From Thermoplasmata archaeon (GTDB lineage Archaea; Thermoplasmatota; Thermoplasmata; Thermoplasmatales; Thermoplasmataceae): a stretch of DNA of 6,781 bases. The translations under genes were made by a program, and so were the position numbers. The stretch spans positions 1-6,781 of the forward strand of contig JAJZLW010000116.1 of NCBI GenBank assembly GCA_021850505.1. The letters run 5' to 3'. This document shows positions 1 to 6,513 of the stretch, in pieces; position 1 is the first letter of the stretch, and the number at the start of each line of letters is the position of its first letter. The notes beneath the pieces were generated by a model. That model worked only from the letters and a program-made list of their open reading frames with translations, did not search any database and had not been told where the DNA came from.

Positions 1-282
1 CCTGTTAGGTTCCTGCCATGGTACAGTGAATCACATCAGGTCCTCCTTGACCTGAGAAAGGAGGACGATAGAATCTCATTTTCGAGGAATCTTGAAAAGA
101 ATGGGATAATTGTGGACAGGGACGGCAGGATCGGCACATCAGAGGTCACAAGGATGGGCTGTACCGATATGTCCAAGGTCGCTGATCTGATTTCAAGGGC
201 AAATAAAGGTCAAAATGTATTAAATGAGGTAAGGGATTTAGTAAAATCTTTTAAACTGAAATATTGGAGGGAATCTTTATGA
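1..282 (+). CDS. glyA: Serine hydroxymethyltransferase, C-terminal 93 residues (5' end outside window)
   Basis: The reading frame is open from the first base and ends at TGA 280-282. SHMT is a cytosolic PLP enzyme that interconverts serine and glycine while loading a one-carbon unit on a folate-type carrier. What is visible is the small C-terminal domain: an ESHQVLLDL strand near the start, then KNGIIVDRDGRIGTSEVTRMG, which matches the family block around the carboxylate-binding arginine (R.GT.E.TR.G), then a helical tail ending in KLKYWRESL. The PLP-binding lysine and most of the fold lie upstream, outside the window. Identification rests on this C-terminal block from memory of archaeal GlyA sequences, so it is good but not certain. 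The stop codon overlaps the start of the next gene as ATGA, and the next gene's ribosome binding site sits inside the last glyA codons, which suggests cotranscription and translational coupling. Confidence 0.82.
   Translation, partial: PVRFLPWYSESHQVLLDLRKEDDRISFSRNLEKNGIIVDRDGRIGTSEVTRMGCTDMSKVADLISRANKGQNVLNEVRDLVKSFKLKYWRESL
249..255 (+). promoter_or_regulatory. Possible internal TATA box in front of the CBS-HPF gene
   Basis: TTTTAAA lies in an AT-rich patch at the end of glyA, preceded by the A-rich GTAAAATC that could act as a TFB recognition element. Its centre is 27 bases upstream of the ATG at 279, the spacing expected for an archaeal promoter starting transcription at or near that ATG. 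It may simply encode the SFK residues at the glyA end; the gene also has a strong Shine-Dalgarno, so it does not need its own leaderless promoter. Confidence 0.25.
266..271 (+). promoter_or_regulatory. Shine-Dalgarno GGAGGG deciding the CBS-HPF start
   Basis: GGAGGG ends 7 bases before ATG 279. It overlaps the alternative TTG at 264, which would place the start codon upstream of the binding site with no Shine-Dalgarno of its own. This argues for initiation at ATG 279. Confidence 0.8.
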
Positions 283-1376
283 AAGCATCAGAAGCAATGA
301 CTAAAAACGTAATAACAATGGAAGCGGAGACAACAATAGCAGAGGCAATCTCAAAGATGAGGGATAACAATATACACACTATACCGGTTGTAAGGGACGG
401 CAAATACGTCGGTATATTGTCAAACCGTGAAATTCTTCGCAGAAGAAGTGTTCAGGCTTCTTCCAAAATAGTACATTTCGCAGTCCCATCCCCGGGCATT
501 TCAGCCGAAGATGAATTGCTGGCCGTTGCAGAAAAACTACATGAAAGCGGTTTAATCGCACTTCCTGTCCTGAATAAAAATAAAGTGACCGGAATAATTT
601 CCCGGACGGATCTGATGAAGCATCTGGATGAGCTATTCAATGCCAGGAATCTCAAGTGCAGGGACCTCCTGACAGAGAACACAGAAAGCGTCGATGAGAA
701 AGATTCGGCGGAATCCGCAGTGGATAAGATGCGCCAGGCTAACAGATCCGAGATCTTCGTTGTAGACGCATCAGGAAAGTACAGGGGTTTCATCAATTTT
801 GAATCTGCAAGCAAGGAGATGTTCGGCTTCAAGGAGAAGATAAGTTACGGCCAGTACACATCCGGCAAGAATGCAATAACCATAACGAGTGGTTCAATTA
901 TGTACAATCTCTCTCCACTCAGCCCTGATGATCCATTACAGGATGCGGCAGACCTGATGGTTGAGAAGCACCTGCATTCCATACCAGTTGTTGATGAGAA
1001 TGAGAAACTCATCGGATCGGTTGACATGGATGTCATAATAGATGCTGCGGTCGGGGCTTCAAAGGAGGATGGAGTTCTGGTGAATATAAGCGGGCTTTTC
1101 CCTGGTGACGAGGATCTATACGATACAGCTTATTTCCTTGCCGACAAATTCATCGGAAAGTTTCACAGGATAACTGGTCACAAGAACGGTACCCTCAATA
1201 TTAACGTCCAGAGATACAAGACAGAGGGGAGCACAAAATATTCTGTGAGGACCAGGCTAATTTCTGGAAGGATTTCAATGAGCGTCGATCAGCATGACTG
1301 GAACTTCGGTAAGTGCATTTCTCAGATATTTGAGGATTATGAGAAGAGGTTAAAGAAACTAAAGGAGAAGAATTAG
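279..1376 (+). CDS. Four-CBS-domain protein with C-terminal ribosome hibernation factor (HPF/S30AE)-like domain
   Basis: This 365-residue soluble protein has four CBS repeats at about 1-56, 63-116, 117-180 and 203-258. Repeats pair into Bateman modules that usually bind adenosine nucleotides or related ligands. The ligand motif G-h-h-S/T-x-x-D is intact in repeat 2 (GIISRTD, 105-111), nearly intact in repeat 1 (GILSNRE, 45-51) and degenerate in repeats 3 and 4. Residues about 265-365 read as beta-alpha-beta-beta-beta-alpha: strand LVNISG, a helix from EDLYDTAYF through FIGKFHRI, strands NGTLNINVQR, KYSVRTRLIS and RISMSVD, then helix NFGKCISQIFEDYEKRLKK. That order and the end, resembling the D.Y.AID...DKLE.QL.K segment of HPF/RaiA, indicate an S30AE-like ribosome-binding domain. 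The inferred role is nucleotide-controlled ribosome hibernation or protection. ATG 279 is preferred to TTG 264 because of the Shine-Dalgarno. It overlaps glyA by four bases and abuts tldD. The CBS call is firm; the HPF call is by pattern only. Confidence 0.88.
   Translation: MKASEAMTKNVITMEAETTIAEAISKMRDNNIHTIPVVRDGKYVGILSNREILRRRSVQASSKIVHFAVPSPGISAEDELLAVAEKLHESGLIALPVLNKNKVTGIISRTDLMKHLDELFNARNLKCRDLLTENTESVDEKDSAESAVDKMRQANRSEIFVVDASGKYRGFINFESASKEMFGFKEKISYGQYTSGKNAITITSGSIMYNLSPLSPDDPLQDAADLMVEKHLHSIPVVDENEKLIGSVDMDVIIDAAVGASKEDGVLVNISGLFPGDEDLYDTAYFLADKFIGKFHRITGHKNGTLNINVQRYKTEGSTKYSVRTRLISGRISMSVDQHDWNFGKCISQIFEDYEKRLKKLKEKN
1362..1367 (+). promoter_or_regulatory. Shine-Dalgarno AAGGAG for tldD
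   Basis: AAGGAG lies inside the last lysine and glutamate codons of the CBS-HPF gene, 9 bases before the tldD ATG. Since the upstream stop TAG directly touches that ATG, ribosomes finishing the upstream gene are well placed to reinitiate. Confidence 0.65.
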
Positions 1377-2762
1377 ATGGCTGGTGAATCAATAAACGAC
1401 ATCCTGGAAAAGTGCGGAAAAAAGAGCAAGTATGCCGAAGTCAGGTACATGGAGATGGAGTCGAGCGGAGCATCATTCAGGAATGGATCATTTGAGGGGG
1501 CCCGTTCCCTTTCATCCGGCGGGTATGCTATAAGGGTGCTCAATAATTCACTTTCAATGGCATATGTTAATTCGGAAGATCCCGCAAAGATCGAGAAGGC
1601 AATCGATTCTGCAGTAACAAAGTCAAGAACGCCGGGAAAGTCAAAGATATTCACAAAAAGCAATGGAAAGAAGACCTGGCTGGTTTCAGGTACCAGGAAG
1701 GTTGAGGACGCATCACTTGATGACAGGGTTTCAATTCTAAAAAATATAGACTCAATTATGGAGGAACAGGGGGCAAAGGTCAGGATGAACGTTGTTTCCG
1801 ACAAGATCGTGAAGCAGCATTATGTCAATTCCGAGGGGTCCGATATCAGGGGTGAATTCTCGAGAATATTCTACTTCTACTTTGCAGGTATACTTGATTC
1901 CGGACAGTTCGAGCAGTCATCCGGTGAGTACGGTACCACCGGGGGATACGAGTACCTTGACAGTATCAATCTTCAAGACAGGATCTCAAATGATATCAGA
2001 TCGATAAAGAAGGCAATGCAGGCTCCTGCAATCGAGAAGGGAAAGATGGATGTTGTGATAGGACCGGAGATCTCAGGAATCGTGGCTCATGAATCCGCTG
2101 GACACCCCACGGAGTATGACAGGATTGTGGGCCGGGAAGGTGCACTTGCAGGCGAGTCCTTCCTGACAGGAAAACAGTATCCATTCCAGATAGGATCTGG
2201 GGCGGTAAGCGTCATAGATGACCCATCAATGAAAGGAAGTTTTGGCTTCTATGTTTATGATGATGAGGGCGTCCAGTCAAGAAAGAGGTATCTTTACCGC
2301 AAAGGTTTCACCGATGAATTCATACACAACAGGGAAAGTGCAGCACGTTTAGGAGTTGAAGCCAACGGCGGCGGGAGATCATCTGACTGGAACATGGAAC
2401 CACTGCCGAGGATGAGCACGACATACATCGAGCCTGGAGAGCACACATTTGACGATCTTGTATCTGACATCAAGCAAGGTGTCTACATAAAGAACTTCAC
2501 TGAATGGAACATAGATGACATAAGATTCAACGAGAAATACGTCGGCAAGGAGGCATATCTTATCAGGAATGGCAGGGTAGAGGGACAGGTGAGACGGCCT
2601 GTCATTGAAACTAACACGATAAAGTTCTACAGTTCCATCGACGCAGTCGGGAAAGAGATGGAATTCTATGCTGGAATGTGCGGAAAGGGTGACCCTGAAC
2701 AGGGTCTTGATGTCTGGATGGGCGGACCCCATGCACGTCTCAGGAATATATACATAAAATAG
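1377..2762 (+). CDS. tldD: TldD, catalytic zinc metalloprotease subunit of the TldD/TldE complex
   Basis: This 461-residue protein is a member of the TldD/PmbA family (peptidase U62), near the usual archaeal length. Known family members form a TldD-TldE heterodimer whose TldD half holds the zinc; in bacteria it processes microcin B17 and degrades the CcdA antitoxin, acting on unfolded peptides. The family's HExxxH zinc motif is seen as HESAGH at 238-243 (DNA 2088-2105) followed by PTEYD, and the third zinc ligand is expected to be C435 in the conserved GMCGKGDP stretch near the C-terminus. The N-terminal half (about 1-210) is the substrate-channel domain. No signal peptide or membrane segment is seen, so it should be cytoplasmic. 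It starts directly after the upstream stop codon and is followed by its partner gene, the standard pairing. The substrate in this organism is unknown; general peptide turnover or maturation of a modified peptide are both possible. Confidence 0.93.
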   Translation: MAGESINDILEKCGKKSKYAEVRYMEMESSGASFRNGSFEGARSLSSGGYAIRVLNNSLSMAYVNSEDPAKIEKAIDSAVTKSRTPGKSKIFTKSNGKKTWLVSGTRKVEDASLDDRVSILKNIDSIMEEQGAKVRMNVVSDKIVKQHYVNSEGSDIRGEFSRIFYFYFAGILDSGQFEQSSGEYGTTGGYEYLDSINLQDRISNDIRSIKKAMQAPAIEKGKMDVVIGPEISGIVAHESAGHPTEYDRIVGREGALAGESFLTGKQYPFQIGSGAVSVIDDPSMKGSFGFYVYDDEGVQSRKRYLYRKGFTDEFIHNRESAARLGVEANGGGRSSDWNMEPLPRMSTTYIEPGEHTFDDLVSDIKQGVYIKNFTEWNIDDIRFNEKYVGKEAYLIRNGRVEGQVRRPVIETNTIKFYSSIDAVGKEMEFYAGMCGKGDPEQGLDVWMGGPHARLRNIYIK

Positions 2763-2765
2763 GTG
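2761..2765 (+). promoter_or_regulatory. Shine-Dalgarno AGGTG deciding the tldE start
   Basis: AGGTG ends 6 bases before ATG 2772. It overlaps the in-frame GTG at 2763, which could also be read as a start codon but has no ribosome binding site upstream of it. ATG 2772 is therefore preferred. Confidence 0.55.
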
Positions 2766-2771
2766 TTAATC

Positions 2772-4076
2772 ATGGAAACAGTTGACAGAATATACAGGAT
2801 ACTTGAAAAAAAAGATCTTTCAGATTTTATTGTAACAATCGAGGAAGCAGATACAGATCAGATCAGGTTTTCAGCGGGCTCAAAGGACCTTTTCAACCAC
2901 TGGGAGGAGACGGCGGCAAACATATTCATCGCAAAAGGTAAGAAGATATTCTCATCATCAATCAGGAGATTCGAGAAACCCGAGGATGAGATCGAGAAGG
3001 CGATTTCCATTCTTAACGCACTTCCCGATAACGAGAATTATTTTGGCCTCCATGACAGGAGGGAGGTTTATTCAGGAATAAAGAAATTCAGCAAAATCGA
3101 AGCGGACATCGATTCGTTTGCGTCAAGCATGCTTGATTCCGCAATGAATGCAGGCGCTGACAGGGCATCAGGGCTTGTCTACAACCATTATTCAACAATC
3201 AGTTTCCGGACACCCACCAATGAATCCTCATATAACAAGGGAGGGCTGCATCTCCTGATAAGGGCATTCAGAGGGGAAGGAACGGGACAGGAAGCGACAC
3301 ACTTTGGATTTGGAAACTCCAGACCGGGTAAGGTGCCTGATATGATGGGAAACGTTGCGGCCGAGACTGCAAAGCTCTCAATGACCGCAGCAGATCTGGA
3401 ACCGGGCAAATTCAGCATTCTGATGGGGCCGCATCTCGTGGGGAATCTCCTTACCTACGGGAGTTCATTATTCTCAGCACACAGCGTTGATTCCGGCATG
3501 AGCTGTTTTGAGGGAAAAATTGGTTCAAAGGTCGCAGGAGAAGGCATCACACTTCATGATGATCCTTTGAATTTCAATGGAGATTCTGCGGTGCAAATTG
3601 ATGACGAGGGTGTGCCCACATCAAATACACCGATGATTGTCGATGGTATACTGAAGACATATCTGCATTCACATTCGACAGCAGTAAAATTCAAGACAGA
3701 AACAAACGGCCATGCTGGTGTCATATCACCGCATCCATGGCAGCTAAACCTTTCTCCCGGGAGGGATGACTGGGAGTCCATGTTATCTGAAATGAAACAC
3801 GGTCTGTTTATCAAGAATGCATGGTATACAAGGTTTCAGGATTACAGAAACGGTGTTTTCTCGACAGTTCCGAGAGATGGTGTTTTCATAGTAGAAAATG
3901 GTGAGATAAAGGGTTCCGTGCGTGGAATCAGGATAAGCGATTCAATTCCGGATATACTGAATAATATAGAATCGGTTTCAAAGGATCAGCGGAATGTCAG
4001 ATGGTGGGAAGAGATTGCATCCTCATTCATGCCATATGCAATGGTAAATTCAGTGAGCATCTCCAAAGCATTCTGA
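2772..4076 (+). CDS. tldE: TldE (PmbA), non-catalytic partner subunit of the TldD/TldE protease
   Basis: This 434-residue protein is the paralogue of TldD. It keeps the family layout: an N-terminal domain to about residue 205, a core strand KFSILMGP at 213-220 matching KMDVVIGP of TldD, the IDDEGVP turn at about 276-282 matching YDDEGVQ of TldD, and a C-terminal KHGLFIKN/GEIKGSVRG region matching KQGVYIKN and GRVEGQVRR. Where TldD has HESAGH this protein has TYGSSL (228-233), so there is no zinc site; this loss is the hallmark of the TldE/PmbA half, which shapes the substrate tunnel of the heterodimer. ATG 2772 is chosen for its Shine-Dalgarno; GTG 2763 would add three residues. It lies 9 bases after tldD, so the two are almost surely cotranscribed. 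Its stop codon touches the stop of the opposing aminopeptidase gene. Cytoplasmic, no signal sequence. Confidence 0.9.
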   Translation: METVDRIYRILEKKDLSDFIVTIEEADTDQIRFSAGSKDLFNHWEETAANIFIAKGKKIFSSSIRRFEKPEDEIEKAISILNALPDNENYFGLHDRREVYSGIKKFSKIEADIDSFASSMLDSAMNAGADRASGLVYNHYSTISFRTPTNESSYNKGGLHLLIRAFRGEGTGQEATHFGFGNSRPGKVPDMMGNVAAETAKLSMTAADLEPGKFSILMGPHLVGNLLTYGSSLFSAHSVDSGMSCFEGKIGSKVAGEGITLHDDPLNFNGDSAVQIDDEGVPTSNTPMIVDGILKTYLHSHSTAVKFKTETNGHAGVISPHPWQLNLSPGRDDWESMLSEMKHGLFIKNAWYTRFQDYRNGVFSTVPRDGVFIVENGEIKGSVRGIRISDSIPDILNNIESVSKDQRNVRWWEEIASSFMPYAMVNSVSISKAF

Positions 4077-4079
4077 TCA
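4074..4079. other. Zero-gap convergent gene junction (two stop codons forming TGATCA)
   Basis: TGA 4074-4076 ends tldE on the + strand and TCA 4077-4079 is the TGA stop of the aminopeptidase on the - strand. Together they make the palindrome TGATCA with no spacer. I see no T-run or hairpin followed by T's just past either stop, so each transcript probably ends inside the opposite gene and the two 3' ends would be complementary. Confidence 0.9.
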
Positions 4080-6461
4080 TTCGCGCATTCGTTCCCTGAC
4101 GGACGAGAATATCTCGAGGTATTCAAGACCCTTCTTGACACCGGTGCTGGCTTCAGGGTTCTGTATGCCAAACAGGAACTTCTTCATATCCTCCTTCCTG
4201 CCAAGGCCGACCAGCGGTGCGATTCTTTCGACAATGCGTGCCACGTACCCTGAACCACCGAAAACGCTTGTTGTGAAATCCAGTATCCATGTTAAGTCTT
4301 TGAACACAATCTCCCTGTCATCGGGATTCATGGCCTGGGAAATGAACGCTGTGATGCAGTCCTGTTTCGGCACAACATTTTCCTCTATTGCTTTCTTAAC
4401 CTGGGCGTAGTTCTTCTCGCCATTCAGGACACCAAGGGCATAGATCAGGTGCTGTCTGGACTCATCTGTCCTGCTTTTCCTGATTGCTTCAAGAAGCACG
4501 GAAGCATCATTCTTCGCTATTGCCTCTGCGACTGCAAGACCCCGTCTCAGGTCTGGATTGAAATCATTATATCTTGGGAAGTTTGCTGAAAAATCTGCAG
4601 CCCACTTCTTGTCCAGGAGAGGCAGGTAGCTGTATACGGAGGATCTGGCAACGGTAGCGAAATGTTTCTCGCCAGATGCAGGTTCCCCAAGTTTTTTCTT
4701 GAATTTAAGCAGTGAATCAAGAAATATCTGCCTTAGATTCTGGTTCCCAGGATCGATGAGAAGAAGGTAAAACATGTCACCCATCAGCGTATCCATTATG
4801 AATGGATCATCATCATCACAGAAGGTCTGGAGAGTTCTTGAATAATCTACCATCCTGACCTTACCTGAAAGAAAAGCAGCATTCAGGTCATTTATGATGG
4901 ACCAGCGATCCAGTGCTGGCAGTGTGCTGTAAATACCCAGGAGGTTCTTGAGAAGCCTGGAATCATAGAAAACACGGTAAAAACCCATGCTTCCGGAGTC
5001 TATCTTTACGAAATCCTTGGCTGGAATCGTCGCCGTTTCAGTATCAAGAAGGAGCCTTTCCTCTCCGTCCTTCCTCTTGATTATGAGCGGGACAGGCCAG
5101 ACATCCTTTTTATCTGACGGGAGAAGTGTGAACCTTCCCTGTTTAAGTTTTATGCTGTCATGATCCAGGTGGGCCTCGATATATGGATATCCACTCTTTG
5201 TTATCCACGCCCTGACTATTGATGACACCGGCTGTCCGGTAACGCTTGAGAGCTCCTCCCACAGATCTGATCCTGAGGCGTTTGAAAATGAGTATTTCTT
5301 AAGGTATGATCGAATACCATCCCTGAAGCCGTCATGACCGAGATAAGACTCAAGCATTCTGAGAACGTTGCCCCCCTTGCCATAACTGATTTCGTCAAAT
5401 ATCTGTGATATCTCTTCTGGTTTTTTGACCTCAACATCAACGGGATGCGTTGTGGAAAGCGAGTCTGCAAGGAGAGCGCCATTCTTCTCTGAATTGACAA
5501 ATTCCTTTGTTATCTCATAATGCGGCTGGTTCGCATCAACAGCCTTGAATGCCATGAATGTGGCAAAGCTCTCATTAAGCCAGAGATCATTCCACCATTT
5601 CATTGTTACAAGATCGCCGAACCACTGGTGGGCAAGCTCATGCGCCACTACCTCCTCTATTCTCTCAAGAACGACCTGGCTGCTGTTCTTCTCTGCCTGC
5701 AGGTATCTCTCCCTGAATGTGATTGCACCCCAGTTCTCCATGGCACCGGCAGCAAAATCCGGTACAGAGACGAGATGAAGCTTCGGCAACTGGTACTGGA
5801 TCCCGAAATAATCCTCATAGAATTTGATACTCCTGATTGCAGATTTGACTGGAAAATCAGTTGAATAGAGAGACCCCTTTGGCGCAATCAGTGTTATGTC
5901 CTTCCCATTCAATTTATCAGTGATTGAAGAAAATTTTCCCACACCAATATAGAGGAGATATGTTGACATTGGCGGGGTTGATTCAAACTCTATCTTCTTT
6001 CTTCCTGTCACGATGGTTGTACCCTTTACCGGCATGTTTGATATTGCATCTATTTCATTATCAACCGTCACTGAAACAAGGAATGCTGCTTTATAGGAGG
6101 GGTTGTCCACGCAGGGGATCATTCTCCTTGCCCCGGTCGGTTCGAAATCGGTTGTGAAGAATTCATCATCCCCTACCTTGACACGGTAAAGTCCCCTCAG
6201 TGCTTTTGAGACTTTTGATACGAATACTACGTCGATGTCACATGGTCCGTTGAAACCGCCGTCAATAATGACCTTTGAGTTCTTCTGGTCCTGTGTGAAA
6301 GTTCTTTCCTCATCGTTGACTTTAACCGATTTTACAGATATATCAGAGGCATCGAGCTCGAATATCTCACCGTTGTGGGTTGCGACTATCCTTTCATAAC
6401 CATTGACATAATCACTTGAACTCCTGAAATCAAGGGAAATACTGTAGGATTCTATTTTCAT
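4077..6461 (-). CDS. M1-family zinc aminopeptidase, tricorn-interacting factor F2/F3 type
   Basis: This 794-residue protein removes N-terminal amino acids from short peptides in the cytosol; in Thermoplasma the related factors F2 and F3 (about 780 residues) work on peptides made by tricorn and the proteasome. The N-terminal beta domain spans about 1-190. The catalytic domain has the GAMEN exopeptidase motif at 239-243 and the zinc site HELAH (H274, E275, H278) followed after 18 residues by the ligand E297 in LWLNESFATF; Y360 in EISYGKG is the transition-state tyrosine. A beta sandwich covers about 425-500, and a helical ERAP1_C-like domain runs to the end. The usual EPTDAR block reads EPTGAR at 107-112, with glycine in place of aspartate. 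ATG 6461 is chosen because MKIESYSISLDF aligns with the family N-terminus and a TATA-like box lies about 26 bases upstream; there is no Shine-Dalgarno, so the mRNA is probably leaderless. F2 versus F3 specificity (basic/hydrophobic versus acidic residues) cannot be decided by eye. Confidence 0.94.
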   Translation of the reverse strand: MKIESYSISLDFRSSSDYVNGYERIVATHNGEIFELDASDISVKSVKVNDEERTFTQDQKNSKVIIDGGFNGPCDIDVVFVSKVSKALRGLYRVKVGDDEFFTTDFEPTGARRMIPCVDNPSYKAAFLVSVTVDNEIDAISNMPVKGTTIVTGRKKIEFESTPPMSTYLLYIGVGKFSSITDKLNGKDITLIAPKGSLYSTDFPVKSAIRSIKFYEDYFGIQYQLPKLHLVSVPDFAAGAMENWGAITFRERYLQAEKNSSQVVLERIEEVVAHELAHQWFGDLVTMKWWNDLWLNESFATFMAFKAVDANQPHYEITKEFVNSEKNGALLADSLSTTHPVDVEVKKPEEISQIFDEISYGKGGNVLRMLESYLGHDGFRDGIRSYLKKYSFSNASGSDLWEELSSVTGQPVSSIVRAWITKSGYPYIEAHLDHDSIKLKQGRFTLLPSDKKDVWPVPLIIKRKDGEERLLLDTETATIPAKDFVKIDSGSMGFYRVFYDSRLLKNLLGIYSTLPALDRWSIINDLNAAFLSGKVRMVDYSRTLQTFCDDDDPFIMDTLMGDMFYLLLIDPGNQNLRQIFLDSLLKFKKKLGEPASGEKHFATVARSSVYSYLPLLDKKWAADFSANFPRYNDFNPDLRRGLAVAEAIAKNDASVLLEAIRKSRTDESRQHLIYALGVLNGEKNYAQVKKAIEENVVPKQDCITAFISQAMNPDDREIVFKDLTWILDFTTSVFGGSGYVARIVERIAPLVGLGRKEDMKKFLFGIQNPEASTGVKKGLEYLEIFSSVRERMRE

Positions 6462-6481
6462 ATGCGAAGGGATAGTTACGC

Positions 6482-6491
6482 TTAATATTAA
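6482..6491. promoter_or_regulatory. Symmetric TATA-like box shared by divergent genes
   Basis: TTAATATTAA is a perfect 10-base palindrome in the 52-base gap between the aminopeptidase and sua5 genes. Its centre is about 25 bases from the aminopeptidase ATG (6461) and about 28 from the sua5 ATG (6514), the archaeal TATA-to-start distance in both directions. Neither gene has a convincing Shine-Dalgarno, which fits two leaderless mRNAs. An outer 5-base inverted repeat, GATAG at 6471-6475 and CTATC at 6494-6498, roughly brackets the box and could bind a regulator, though repeats this short arise often by chance. Confidence 0.6.
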
Positions 6492-6513
6492 TGCTATCAT
6501 ATTAGTTCTAGGA

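Noticed and set aside
264..278. TTG start at 264 for the CBS-HPF protein
   Set aside because: The start codon would come before the Shine-Dalgarno GGAGGG; the ATG at 279 is correctly spaced and begins the first CBS repeat.
452..832. Antisense open frames over the CBS-HPF, tld and aminopeptidase genes, the longest being 1373-1804 on the - strand and 5520-5864 on the + strand
   Set aside because: They lie wholly within well-supported genes, have no recognisable domains or start signals, and are rich in serine and leucine as expected for shadow frames.
993..1013. Inverted repeat GATGAG/CTCATC inside the fourth CBS repeat
   Set aside because: A six-pair stem with a nine-base loop in conserved coding sequence is expected by chance.
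2691..2706. Hairpin GACCCT-GAAC-AGGGTC near the end of tldD, a possible attenuator or terminator before tldE
   Set aside because: It encodes the conserved GDPEQG stretch after the zinc cysteine, the stem is only six pairs, and no T-run follows.
2745..2752. AATATATA upstream of tldE as a separate promoter
   Set aside because: It encodes the NIYI residues at the TldD C-terminus, its spacing to the ATG at 2772 (about 23) is short, and the gene has a Shine-Dalgarno and only a 9-base gap, so cotranscription is simpler.
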